Positions 35,547 through 43,352 of a DNA stretch of 47,305 nucleotides are shown here, in pieces. The number at the start of each line of letters is the position of its first letter. Position 1 is the stretch's first letter. This stretch comes from Gammaproteobacteria bacterium (GTDB taxonomy: Bacteria > Pseudomonadota > Gammaproteobacteria > Steroidobacterales > Woeseiaceae). A program made the translations under genes and the position numbers. The notes under the pieces are model-generated. The model saw only the letters and a program-made list of their open reading frames with translations, did not search any database and was not told the DNA's origin. The DNA is taken from positions 1 to 47,305 of the forward strand of contig JAOTYE010000026.1 in NCBI GenBank assembly GCA_029862045.1, read 5' to 3'.

Positions 35547-36905
35547 TTGTTTTTGCGAGTCGTCGTACATCTTTGTCAGGAATGAACGAATCGCGGGCTC
35601 TGCTTCCTCGCGCGTCATGAGCTTTTGCTTGCTGAGGATGACGGCCATGTCCTTAAGCGTACGCTTGCCATCGATCAGCGACATGATGAACGAGTAAATT
35701 TGCGTCGTCATCGCCTGGCTGCGAAAGGATGGAGAAAGCGGCACGGGCTCTTTGCCTGTTACGATCCAGTCCGGCAGTGCCCGATATCGCGGCGGTTGCT
35801 CGGCATCACGTTCTTTGTACGCCGAGAAAGTGAATACTTTCTCCTGCCGGCCATGGCGACTGGCGGGTGAGCACATGTATGGAATCGTTGCCTCGGAAAC
35901 GTACGGGTCGCTGAAGCCATTCTCGGCAATGATCGCCTTGGTTTCCTCGGGACTGTAGCGTCGCGCCCGCTCGGGATGAGCGAATGCCAGGGAGCCGAAA
36001 TTGATCCACCGCCCGTTCGTCTTCAGCAGTCCGTTGATGCGGGCGGCAAGAACCGGCAGGTCTTCGGTGACAATGTCGATCAGCCAGGGTGTAACCACCG
36101 TGTCAAAGGCCTGGCCGGCAAACGGTGGCCGAAGGGCATCACCGAGGACGAGATGGAAACCATCGCGAACGACATCAGGTGCCGACAACGTTCGCAATAC
36201 GGCGTCGTCTTCGAGAGATTTCGGCGCAATCGGGAATTCGTACAATTTTAGCGACCCGCCTTTGGCGACCGCTTGGGCGATCAGCAGCAGCAACGGATTG
36301 AAGTCCATCGCAACGGTATTCGTGCAGTCAATCTGCATGTGCAGGTCATAGGCAAGACGTGCGGCGCCGGCGCCAAGCACAAGCACATTGCCGAGCTCTG
36401 CGTTGTCGTGCAGCACGGCGCGAACCTGTTTGAGCGATGCCGAGTTTTCCTCGTCACCCCATGCCCAGTCGCGATGCACGTTGGCGTAGTACGTATTGAG
36501 GGCCTGGTCGGCCGGCAAGCGTGTTCGCAACGCCAGATAACTCTCGAAGTTGCCATGCATCGATTGCACGTCGACCGGCTGTAGAATTTTTGCGAGCGAT
36601 CGGCGGTGCGAATCCGTTGCCTTCTTGTAGCGTTCGATGCGCCGCTTCGTCAGTGCCCGCAGGTCCTTGTTCTTGAGTTCGGCGTCGAGTTTCGCCGATT
36701 CCTGACTGAGCTGCTGCAGCGAAAATTGCAGGCGACCGCGCCATTCGCCGAGGGTTGCCTGCGGCTCGGCGAACATCCACGGGATGCCATCGAGCGACGG
36801 GAAATCGATCTTGCACGCTCCGCAACTATAGACGCCGTCCAGTTCGGTCAGGGGTGTTTTGTCGCAGCGGGGACACGCAAGAATGCTAAGTAGGTTGTCC
36901 GACAT
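35535..36905 (-). CDS. Composite protein: Trm112-like zinc ribbon, N2227-like methyltransferase, PqqD-like tail
   Basis: A 456-aa cytosolic protein in three parts. Residues 1-50 form a zinc ribbon (LLSILACPRC...YSCGACKIDFPSLDGIP). Residues about 120-330 look like a SAM methyltransferase of the carnosine N-methyltransferase (N2227) group: NVLVLGAGAARLAYDLH, VAMDFNPLLLLIAQAV, RDGFHLVLGDALRPPFAGQA, RWINFGSLAF. The last about 60 residues (YSFIMSLIDGKRTLKDMAVI) resemble a PqqD/RRE-like peptide-binding fold. The substrate is unknown. The ATG at 36905 is chosen; an upstream start at 36941 would add 12 non-conserved-looking residues. Confidence 0.75.
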   Translation of the reverse strand: MSDNLLSILACPRCDKTPLTELDGVYSCGACKIDFPSLDGIPWMFAEPQATLGEWRGRLQFSLQQLSQESAKLDAELKNKDLRALTKRRIERYKKATDSHRRSLAKILQPVDVQSMHGNFESYLALRTRLPADQALNTYYANVHRDWAWGDEENSASLKQVRAVLHDNAELGNVLVLGAGAARLAYDLHMQIDCTNTVAMDFNPLLLLIAQAVAKGGSLKLYEFPIAPKSLEDDAVLRTLSAPDVVRDGFHLVLGDALRPPFAGQAFDTVVTPWLIDIVTEDLPVLAARINGLLKTNGRWINFGSLAFAHPERARRYSPEETKAIIAENGFSDPYVSEATIPYMCSPASRHGRQEKVFTFSAYKERDAEQPPRYRALPDWIVTGKEPVPLSPSFRSQAMTTQIYSFIMSLIDGKRTLKDMAVILSKQKLMTREEAEPAIRSFLTKMYDDSQKQSTF

Positions 36906-36923
36906 GCGCGAAGTATAACTGCA

Positions 36924-37077
36924 GGGCCGCGGGCAGGACATTGCTCATCGGAAGTAAAGCGCGGCGACAAAATCGCCAGGAACGATTTTGGACGCACGCA
37001 GTGCGCCCGAAGGGTCGGCAACAGGATGTTGCTGATCAACCGAGCCATGAAGATGAGTAATGTCCAGGTCGCGGCCC
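36924..37077 (+). repeat. Intergenic palindromic repeat, copy C (long loop)
   Basis: Arms 36924-36949 and 37052-37077 (26 nt) pair except for two mismatches and two G:U. Loop edges GGAAGTAAAGCG and CGAGCCATGAA match copies A and B. The centre is expanded to 102 nt and contains further small hairpins (AAAATCG/CGATTTT at 36970-36990; GCAACA/TGTTGC at 37018-37032). Confidence 0.88.
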
Positions 37078-37085
37078 GGTAATAG

Positions 37086-37122
37086 AAAAACGGCCAGGCG
37101 GATCACCGACTGGCCGTCTTTT
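37086..37122 (-). terminator. Intrinsic terminator of the DUF1501-like operon
   Basis: On the minus strand ACGGCCAG, a 12-nt loop, CTGGCCGT, then TTTT. It starts 18 bases after the stop at 37141 and ends the leftward heme/LamG operon. Confidence 0.88.
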
Positions 37123-37140
37123 CCGTTTAGCGGGGGAAAG

Positions 37141-38769
37141 CTATACGGGGTTGCCGATAGTGCCGTTACAAATCGGCGTAAATGCCGTCAGGCTGTCCTG
37201 CATGGCCGCGTTGCCGAGACCGTGGTTCGGGAACACGTTCGCGAACTGGCCTTGCTCACCGTGCAGCGCCATGTAGTTGAGCAGCACGGTATTAACGAGC
37301 AAGTTGACGTTGTTCGCTGCCGGCGTCGCTGCACGTTGCACCGAGCCACCTGCGTCCATGTAGCCAATCTGCTGGTGCACGGCGATTTCCTCAGGCGTCG
37401 CACCGATAATCGTCGGCCTGCGCCCGGGGTTGTAGACGAGGAAAAAGGCTCCGGCAGTCGATGAGTTATCACTCGACCACTCGCCCTTACCGCGACCTGC
37501 CTGCGAGTTATCAATCGTGCCGTTCGAAGACAGTGAGCCATCACTGAAGACGTACATCATCAGCGGTACACCCTGGCGGGCCGCGTACTCGAGGCATGCG
37601 CCCATGCAGCGTCCAGCGCGTTCGTCCTTGACTTCGCCTTCGGCCCGGGCACCGCCGTGGTAGTCGTAGCCACCCATCTCGATGGTGCCGGCGCCGGCGT
37701 AGCCGTTGATGACGAGCTTCATGATGGCTGCGGTCTTCTGGAACTCACGTGCGTCCCGATCGCCGGCGTTGAACTCGGCGGCGCTGAAGATGCCTGCTGG
37801 TCCAACGATCATCGGATCCTGTGACGGATCGATCGGTACGCCGCCAAAGCGATCGGCGATATCGGCGGACTTCAGGTAGCCGCAACGGACCAGTTCCTTG
37901 ATGACTGCATCCTGGGTGACCTGCGTGTTGACCTGATCCATCTTGCGGTCAGTCAGGCGGTAAATGGATTCCATAACCGCGGTCGCATCGTCTTTCGACA
38001 GGATGCCGACGAGATCGCCGGTGTCGACGAGGTTCACAACGTCGCCCGGGCGGTCTACCTTGGTTGGAGTCAGGCTGGGATCCATCAGCGCCTGCGGCAG
38101 GGTCGAGTTACCTCCGGAAGGCGTATTTTCGGATCCGGTAAGCGTCAGAATCGATCCGTCAGCGCCAATTCCGCCAGTACCTGCACGCGCGATACCGTTC
38201 ATCGGGTTGTGCGGGTTGTTGCCCGTGTCATTGTCCGACCGGGCCGGAATGACGGCGCCATTGATTAACGCCTCATTACCCGGCGTCAGGCTGGTCATGA
38301 TGCCGCGGCGGAATGCGCTGTCCAGATGGAAGCCCAGTCCGAGATCGAAGTTCTCGTACGGCAACTGCAGTGTCGGATCGACGAGACCAGGGATCATGTC
38401 GCCCGGCAGGCCCATCTTCTCGTAGCCCGCGGTCGACAGAAAATCCATCTGTCCGCCTTCCTGACCAACCAGCACGTTCGACCCGTTAATATTCGCGCCG
38501 CCAGCCAGGTCAAAGCAAATAAACGGAATCTTGCCTGCGCCGTTGGTCGCGATCTGACACGGGTTCAGCAGTAACGGGCTCAGGTCGGCTGACAGGGCCG
38601 CCATCGCCTCACGCGGGTTTGAGAACAAGCTCATTATTCCCGCGCCCGTGGTATAGGCAGCGCCTGTCATGAAGCCCTGCGAGACAAACTGACGTCGCGT
38701 GACAGGACGCGGATGGTCGGCGTGATACTGCGGCTCATCCCAGTGCCGTGCATTACGTTTCTTAGCCAT
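37141..38769 (-). CDS. Tat-exported DUF1501-like protein
   Basis: A 542-aa protein with a twin-arginine signal (VTRRQFVSQGFMTGAAYTTG) and a basic, His-rich leader (MAKKRNARHWDEPQYHADHP). The mature part has IPFICFDLAGGANINGSNVL, MGGYDYHGGARAEGEVKDER, VPLMMYVFSDGSLSSNG and GAFFLVYNPGRRPTIIG, the layout of DUF1501 proteins (a sulfatase/phosphatase-superfamily-like fold). Tat export implies a folded or cofactor-bearing protein. In planctomycetes DUF1501 genes pair with DUF1592/DUF1549-type cytochrome genes, and here the two upstream genes are of that sort. The reaction is unknown. Confidence 0.78.
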   Translation of the reverse strand: MAKKRNARHWDEPQYHADHPRPVTRRQFVSQGFMTGAAYTTGAGIMSLFSNPREAMAALSADLSPLLLNPCQIATNGAGKIPFICFDLAGGANINGSNVLVGQEGGQMDFLSTAGYEKMGLPGDMIPGLVDPTLQLPYENFDLGLGFHLDSAFRRGIMTSLTPGNEALINGAVIPARSDNDTGNNPHNPMNGIARAGTGGIGADGSILTLTGSENTPSGGNSTLPQALMDPSLTPTKVDRPGDVVNLVDTGDLVGILSKDDATAVMESIYRLTDRKMDQVNTQVTQDAVIKELVRCGYLKSADIADRFGGVPIDPSQDPMIVGPAGIFSAAEFNAGDRDAREFQKTAAIMKLVINGYAGAGTIEMGGYDYHGGARAEGEVKDERAGRCMGACLEYAARQGVPLMMYVFSDGSLSSNGTIDNSQAGRGKGEWSSDNSSTAGAFFLVYNPGRRPTIIGATPEEIAVHQQIGYMDAGGSVQRAATPAANNVNLLVNTVLLNYMALHGEQGQFANVFPNHGLGNAAMQDSLTAFTPICNGTIGNPV

Positions 38770-38797
38770 AGCTATATTCCTTTCCTTGTCCTGTCTT

Positions 38798-41338
38798 TTA
38801 TTGAACCAGTGTCGCTGCGTTGCCGATCATGGCGGCGCAGACACCCTTTGAAATTGCCCGGGTATCACTACCACCGGCGATTAATCGATCCACGAGATTG
38901 TCAGGTCGTCCACCAGCTGCCTGGAACGTAGCGAGTTCGGAATAAACGTCGGCGTATGCCGGCTGAGTGCCGAGTCCCGTACCCATGATCTTGTTGATCA
39001 GCGGGTCAACAAACGCATCGCGGTTTGCCACCGAGAATGCGGTACTTGCCGGCGAGCCGAAATTGAAGCCGGGGAAGTAGGCCGTTGCTGCCGGGTTCGG
39101 GCTCGCATTCGTGCCAATCAGTGCATCGCAGTAGGCGATCGCGAGCTGCGCGACCGCGACCTGATGCGACGACAGGAACGTGTTGATGTCTTCAACGGCT
39201 GGCAGTGACTGCCTGAGCTCCTGGTACGTCAGGTCGACGTTCGTATAGTTCGGATCGGTCCAGTCGATGCCAAGCAGCGACGAGAACGAAGCATTGATTT
39301 CATCGAACGTGCGCAAGCCGATCTGCGACGCCGGAACGAGGTCATTTTCGGTAATCACGAGTGTCGGATAGTCCGGGCGATTGAATGTATTGCCGGCAAG
39401 CACATCGAAGGTCAGGAAGAACTCATCATCCTGAGGTCCCTTCTCGAGCGGCAGAACTGCACCGAGTACCGACAGTGGCTGACCGAGCTCGCCAAACAGT
39501 GACGCGCTCAAGGTGTCGTTCAGCGTTGCATACGACTGACCAACCGGCGCTTCGAGTCCGTTCATCGCTACACGCACGCCCTGAATCGGGATGCCTTCGG
39601 GCGATGAACCGTCCAGGGTAATGAAATGCGGCCGGTCGAACAGGTAAGCGTAGCTGTCGTACTGTGCTACTTCGAACAGGATGTACGACGACTGTGGCGC
39701 AGCCTGAATGTTTTCCGAAATGTCGAACAGCAGGAAGAATTTCTCACCCACACCGACATCGAAGTTCTGCACGACCTGTTCCTGAGTCAATGCGCGACGG
39801 TGAACGGCGGCAAGACGTACGGTGCCATCCCACGGACCATCGCCGGAGACTTCGTTACCGATTACGAATGCAAAGGTGTCCTGCCAGTCGATCAACGTGC
39901 CGCCCGGTACCGGATCGACGTTCGATACGAGTTCGCCGTTGACGTACAGCTCGCGGCCCTCGATCGGATCGTAGGTCATAACCACGTGCTGCAATGTAGC
40001 CTGCAGGACTTCATCCGCGTCCGGTGTCGACAGCGCCGGATCACCGTTGAGGCTTGTCTGATCGGTGCGCAGCAGGAAGTCGTAGTTATACAGTGTCTGC
40101 TGCAGCGTAAAGTTACGCGCCTGGTCGCCGGCCGAGTAGCTGACGATGCGCGCCATCTCCTGGGTGACATTGGCCGGAATGACCCACGCCTCGACCGAGA
40201 ACTCGCCGGACTGCTGAATGACGTCGTACATCTTCTTACTGGCCGTCGTCGTACCGCGGGCAATACCGCCGTTGGTGGTGATGCCCCAGCCACCGTACCA
40301 GGTGACTTCAGGTGACAGGTTCAGGTCGACCGCCGGATCGACACCACTCGTGTCATAAGCGACGAGGCCGGTGCCGGTCTTGAATTCCCAAAGCGCGATT
40401 TGTGCATCCTCGTAACGATTGCCGCCAGACGCGAGCGTACCGTCAACGAGGCTTAAGGCCTTACTGGTAACGAGGTTCGGGTCTACAAGCGTCGGCGTGA
40501 TGCCGTTGGAGAACGCCGTGATCGCATCTTCCATTACCTGTGCGTTCGCAGAGCAATTGTCCCAGCAGTTGTGGAACTCATTACGCAGACGAATGACGAG
40601 GCGCGAGTTGGCTGGTGTATCCAGATTGATCTTCGGCTTCGCGGCGTCGTACGCCGTTGTAATATCCGGATCAGCAAAATACGGCTGTTGCGCAGTCGCC
40701 GCTTCAGAGCTGTGACAGTTAGCGCAGTACACCTCAAGAATCGGGTTATGAATCAAAGTCTCGAACGCGGCCGGATCAAGTGGGAAGTTCTTGCTCGCGC
40801 CCGGATCCTGCGAAGGAGGCGGTATCAAGACAATCTCGCGTCCGCCGCCGGAAGTGTCGCCAACCCAGTTTTCGATCCAGGTCGTCATGATCGTGGCACA
40901 TACGCCAGGATCAGTGACCCAGCAATTGTGGCCCGAGCCGACTCTCTCTACTGTGCGAGAAAGCGACGGCTGTTGCGTGTCGGTCACCGTGAGAGCCGCA
41001 TCGTAGGCCATGTTGACGTCGTCATTTCGCACGAACATCGGCACCTGGCCGAATGTTTCGTTATGGCATGAGCCGCAACGGTCGGTGGTCTTGGCGTTAC
41101 TCCAGAATTCCTGCTGGAACTTGAGTACCTCGCCATCGCGCGCTACCGGACCCGTGTAAGGAACATTATTGGTGTTGCCGCCACCGTTAGGCGCCGCAAG
41201 ACTTGTCGTCTGCGCCCCACCACCACATGCGGCAAGCAAAACACTTGCTGCAACAGCAAGAAGCGCGACTTTGAGCGAACGCAGACCGGTCTTGTCGATC
41301 GGTGCCGTCTGCATAGCAATTCCAGTTGCCTTATTCAT
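38798..41338 (-). CDS. Di-heme lipoprotein with two CxxCH...HNCW modules and a LamG-like domain
   Basis: An 846-aa lipoprotein (lipobox LLAAC, Cys38). Two tandem modules of about 70 residues each hold a heme site and a later HNCW: CGSCH 88-92 with HNCW 137-140, and CANCH 205-209 with HNCW 256-259. Residues about 305-530 form a LamG/concanavalin-like sandwich (FSVEAWVIPANVTQEMARIV, LQHVVMTYDPIEGRELYVNG, TVRLAAVHRRALTQEQ). The C-terminal part (TFDEINASFSSLLGID...) resembles the helical start of planctomycete DUF1587/DUF1595-type proteins. GGGAG lies nine bases before the ATG. It is the middle gene of the leftward operon. Confidence 0.78.
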   Translation of the reverse strand: MNKATGIAMQTAPIDKTGLRSLKVALLAVAASVLLAACGGGAQTTSLAAPNGGGNTNNVPYTGPVARDGEVLKFQQEFWSNAKTTDRCGSCHNETFGQVPMFVRNDDVNMAYDAALTVTDTQQPSLSRTVERVGSGHNCWVTDPGVCATIMTTWIENWVGDTSGGGREIVLIPPPSQDPGASKNFPLDPAAFETLIHNPILEVYCANCHSSEAATAQQPYFADPDITTAYDAAKPKINLDTPANSRLVIRLRNEFHNCWDNCSANAQVMEDAITAFSNGITPTLVDPNLVTSKALSLVDGTLASGGNRYEDAQIALWEFKTGTGLVAYDTSGVDPAVDLNLSPEVTWYGGWGITTNGGIARGTTTASKKMYDVIQQSGEFSVEAWVIPANVTQEMARIVSYSAGDQARNFTLQQTLYNYDFLLRTDQTSLNGDPALSTPDADEVLQATLQHVVMTYDPIEGRELYVNGELVSNVDPVPGGTLIDWQDTFAFVIGNEVSGDGPWDGTVRLAAVHRRALTQEQVVQNFDVGVGEKFFLLFDISENIQAAPQSSYILFEVAQYDSYAYLFDRPHFITLDGSSPEGIPIQGVRVAMNGLEAPVGQSYATLNDTLSASLFGELGQPLSVLGAVLPLEKGPQDDEFFLTFDVLAGNTFNRPDYPTLVITENDLVPASQIGLRTFDEINASFSSLLGIDWTDPNYTNVDLTYQELRQSLPAVEDINTFLSSHQVAVAQLAIAYCDALIGTNASPNPAATAYFPGFNFGSPASTAFSVANRDAFVDPLINKIMGTGLGTQPAYADVYSELATFQAAGGRPDNLVDRLIAGGSDTRAISKGVCAAMIGNAATLVQ

Positions 41339-41350
41339 CGTTCAGTCTCC

Positions 41351-42553
41351 CTACTGGCCCATGCAGTAAACGGCGGTTTCGGCGAAGACATCCTTCATCC
41401 GATAACCAAACGTTGTCATGAAGTCGGTTGTCATCTGGTCAGCCCGAGCGCGGTCGGCTGCGTTCTCGGGGTCGCGCAGACAAACGGCACGAAATACTTT
41501 TCTGACCTGACAAGAGGCAAATGCCACACTGTTGCCAAGTTCGTCGCCGAGCGATTTAGCCCCGGACCCGCTTCCCGGCAGCGACTGATCGAAGCCGAGG
41601 TACGCGTTCTGACCCTTCCGCCAGCGGTTCTCCCACGCATCGTCCGGCGTGCGGAAGCCCTGCGGGAAATTCAAATCGTTGTTGAAGTACTTCGGCTGTA
41701 CCGTGCCACCAAGGCCGGGGCCGACGCCTGAGTATTCCAAACGACCGCTAACATCGTTGTAGTTGTAGTACGCGAAGGCCTGTGCCATCGGGTCCATGCC
41801 CGTGTGACAGCCCACGCAGTTATTCAGGAATAGCCGGCTGTCACCACCCGGGCTGCGGCTTACGTCCTGACGAATTCGGTCAGTCGGCAGCTTCGGATCA
41901 TGCACTTGCTCCATGTCGTTACACATGTGGTTGAGCAGCGTAAAGCGGAACATCGCACGGTTTGTCCCAGCAATGAAAAATGCTTCGGATGCAGCACGCG
42001 AAGTCATGATGCCGGCGGTCGCACTCGGAGGAATGCCGCTAATCGACGACTGCGCTACGTCCGTGAGCTCGTCACGCAAGTTGACGTTGTTCGCTTCGAG
42101 CTGCGCGTAGTGATCGTTATTGGCGGCCGATGGCGCAGGACCACTACTGCCGACGTACGTCAGGTCCGCTGACAACAAAGTATTGAAAGGCGCGTCATCA
42201 CGAACCATGCCGATCACTGTCGCGATGTAGTCGTTTAGGGGAACAAACACTGACTGGTCACGATTCGTCCACGGCGCGGCGAAATTTTTCAACGTGACGT
42301 TGTAGAAGTTCGCGTTGTTCATTGCGATGACAGCGGCATCATTGGCCGTGCCCGGCAGAGCAGGATTAATCGCATCCTCCATCTGCTGCAATACGGTGTC
42401 AGACGGTGGCACGCCCGCGAGGCGATCATGAATACGCTTGGCTTGTTCCCTAAAACCTGCCTGCGCCGGCGTCATCAGACCCGCCGACAAAACTGCGACG
42501 AGTAAAATGCGCCAAAGCGGTGTGATCCATCCCTGGTCTTTGGCTTGTTTCAT
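41351..42553 (-). CDS. DUF1592/DUF1588-like exported c-type cytochrome
   Basis: A 400-aa protein with signal peptide MKQAKDQGWITPLWRILLVA...PAQAG. One heme site, CVGCH (246-250), sits in RLFLNNCVGCHTGMDPMAQA, the form seen in DUF1588 (CxxCH...MDP). It is preceded by DUF1592-like YIATVIGMVRDDAPFNTLLS and by ATAGIMTSRAASEAFFIAGT. The tail MTTDFMTTFGYRMKDVFAET resembles DUF1585. This triplet is typical of planctomycete cytochrome proteins of unknown function. Alternative starts exist at 42577 and 42610. It is the first gene of the leftward operon, 12 bases before the next. Confidence 0.75.
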   Translation of the reverse strand: MKQAKDQGWITPLWRILLVAVLSAGLMTPAQAGFREQAKRIHDRLAGVPPSDTVLQQMEDAINPALPGTANDAAVIAMNNANFYNVTLKNFAAPWTNRDQSVFVPLNDYIATVIGMVRDDAPFNTLLSADLTYVGSSGPAPSAANNDHYAQLEANNVNLRDELTDVAQSSISGIPPSATAGIMTSRAASEAFFIAGTNRAMFRFTLLNHMCNDMEQVHDPKLPTDRIRQDVSRSPGGDSRLFLNNCVGCHTGMDPMAQAFAYYNYNDVSGRLEYSGVGPGLGGTVQPKYFNNDLNFPQGFRTPDDAWENRWRKGQNAYLGFDQSLPGSGSGAKSLGDELGNSVAFASCQVRKVFRAVCLRDPENAADRARADQMTTDFMTTFGYRMKDVFAETAVYCMGQ

Positions 42554-42603
42554 TGTTGTCCACGTCCTGTTATTCATAACATTCTGCCCACCAAATAAAT
42601 CTG

Positions 42604-43340
42604 TACACAAATGTGTTTACTTATTCGAAGTTCTTGGAGATTGATGCCGACGTCGACTGACGTCATTGATCAAACTATCTTGCCTAATCGAGCTACAAAT
42701 GTCCGTGAAAGCATTCACAGTCCTGGTACCAGCGGATTAAGTAACGTCCAAAAACAATCGATCCGCAATCTATAAAGCAAGTGCTGTGCCAATCTGGCGA
42801 TGATCGGGAAAACAGCATCGAAAGACTTTTCAAAACAACGAGTTGACATCGGCCTGTAGGGACTAACCGAAACAGCCATATGTCAAGTCAGTGTCGGTAG
42901 TTCCGCACAACTATTATGACCGGTCGAGCTAAGCTACTGATTGCAGACGAGTGTGCAACTGTCGTCGAAAAGAGACAGGACAACGATGCGTCGTCACATT
43001 CAAACAACAACTACAAACGACACAAAGTTAATGCTGGTTCGAGATGTTGTTCAAAAACACAACGCAATGTTGCGCTGAAAAAACGCATGGAACTGTTTTT
43101 GATTTTTGCTCGTGTAATAACACGAAGGTATGTCGAATCAGGGTGACTCGAACGGCTCGAATGCAGTTGGCAAACAGCGTTAAAAAGGGCATTTAACTTT
43201 GCGTACTGTCGCCCTTTTTCGACATTACATTGACCGTTATATCTCACCTATACTGAGGTGCGGATTGTGATCGCGTTAACGGTATGAGATGGGCCACGCG
43301 TCCACACTAACGTATTCCTCGCGGCTCGCCAGGAAGACTC
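42604..43340. promoter_or_regulatory. AT-rich control region between divergent heme-protein operons
   Basis: About 740 bases without a convincing gene; G+C is about 41% over 42961-43140 by direct count, well below the flanks. It holds an ACACA/TGTGT inverted repeat (42606-42617). Two GACGTC palindromes lie exactly 10 bp apart (42649 and 42659), the second inside TGACGTCA. There is also a TTGACAT/ATGTCAA inverted repeat (42843-42849, 42880-42886) and a TCGTGT/ACACGA hairpin (43110-43125). A TATACT at 43249-43254 could be the rightward -10, but no well-spaced -35 is present. The 76-codon reading frame at 42916 lacks an SD. Confidence 0.6.
43182..43219. terminator. Terminator-like hairpin inside the divergent control region
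   Basis: AAAAAGGGC (43182-43190) and GCCCTTTTT (43211-43219) with a 20-nt loop. The sequence ends in T5 on either strand. Since no gene ends here, it would have to terminate a short transcript made inside the region. Confidence 0.5.
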
Positions 43341-43352
43341 GAGGTGAAGGGT

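Noticed and set aside
42843..42886. TTGACAT/ATGTCAA inverted repeat as paired promoters
   Set aside because: Neither TTGACA has a recognisable -10 at 16-18 bases; it is left as part of the control region.
42916..43146. 76-codon open frame in the divergent control region
   Set aside because: It has no SD, low-complexity polar composition and an opposing frame of similar quality; the region looks regulatory.
43230..43254. TTGACC ... TATACT as the rightward operon promoter
   Set aside because: The spacer is 13 bases; the -10 alone is kept as a possibility.
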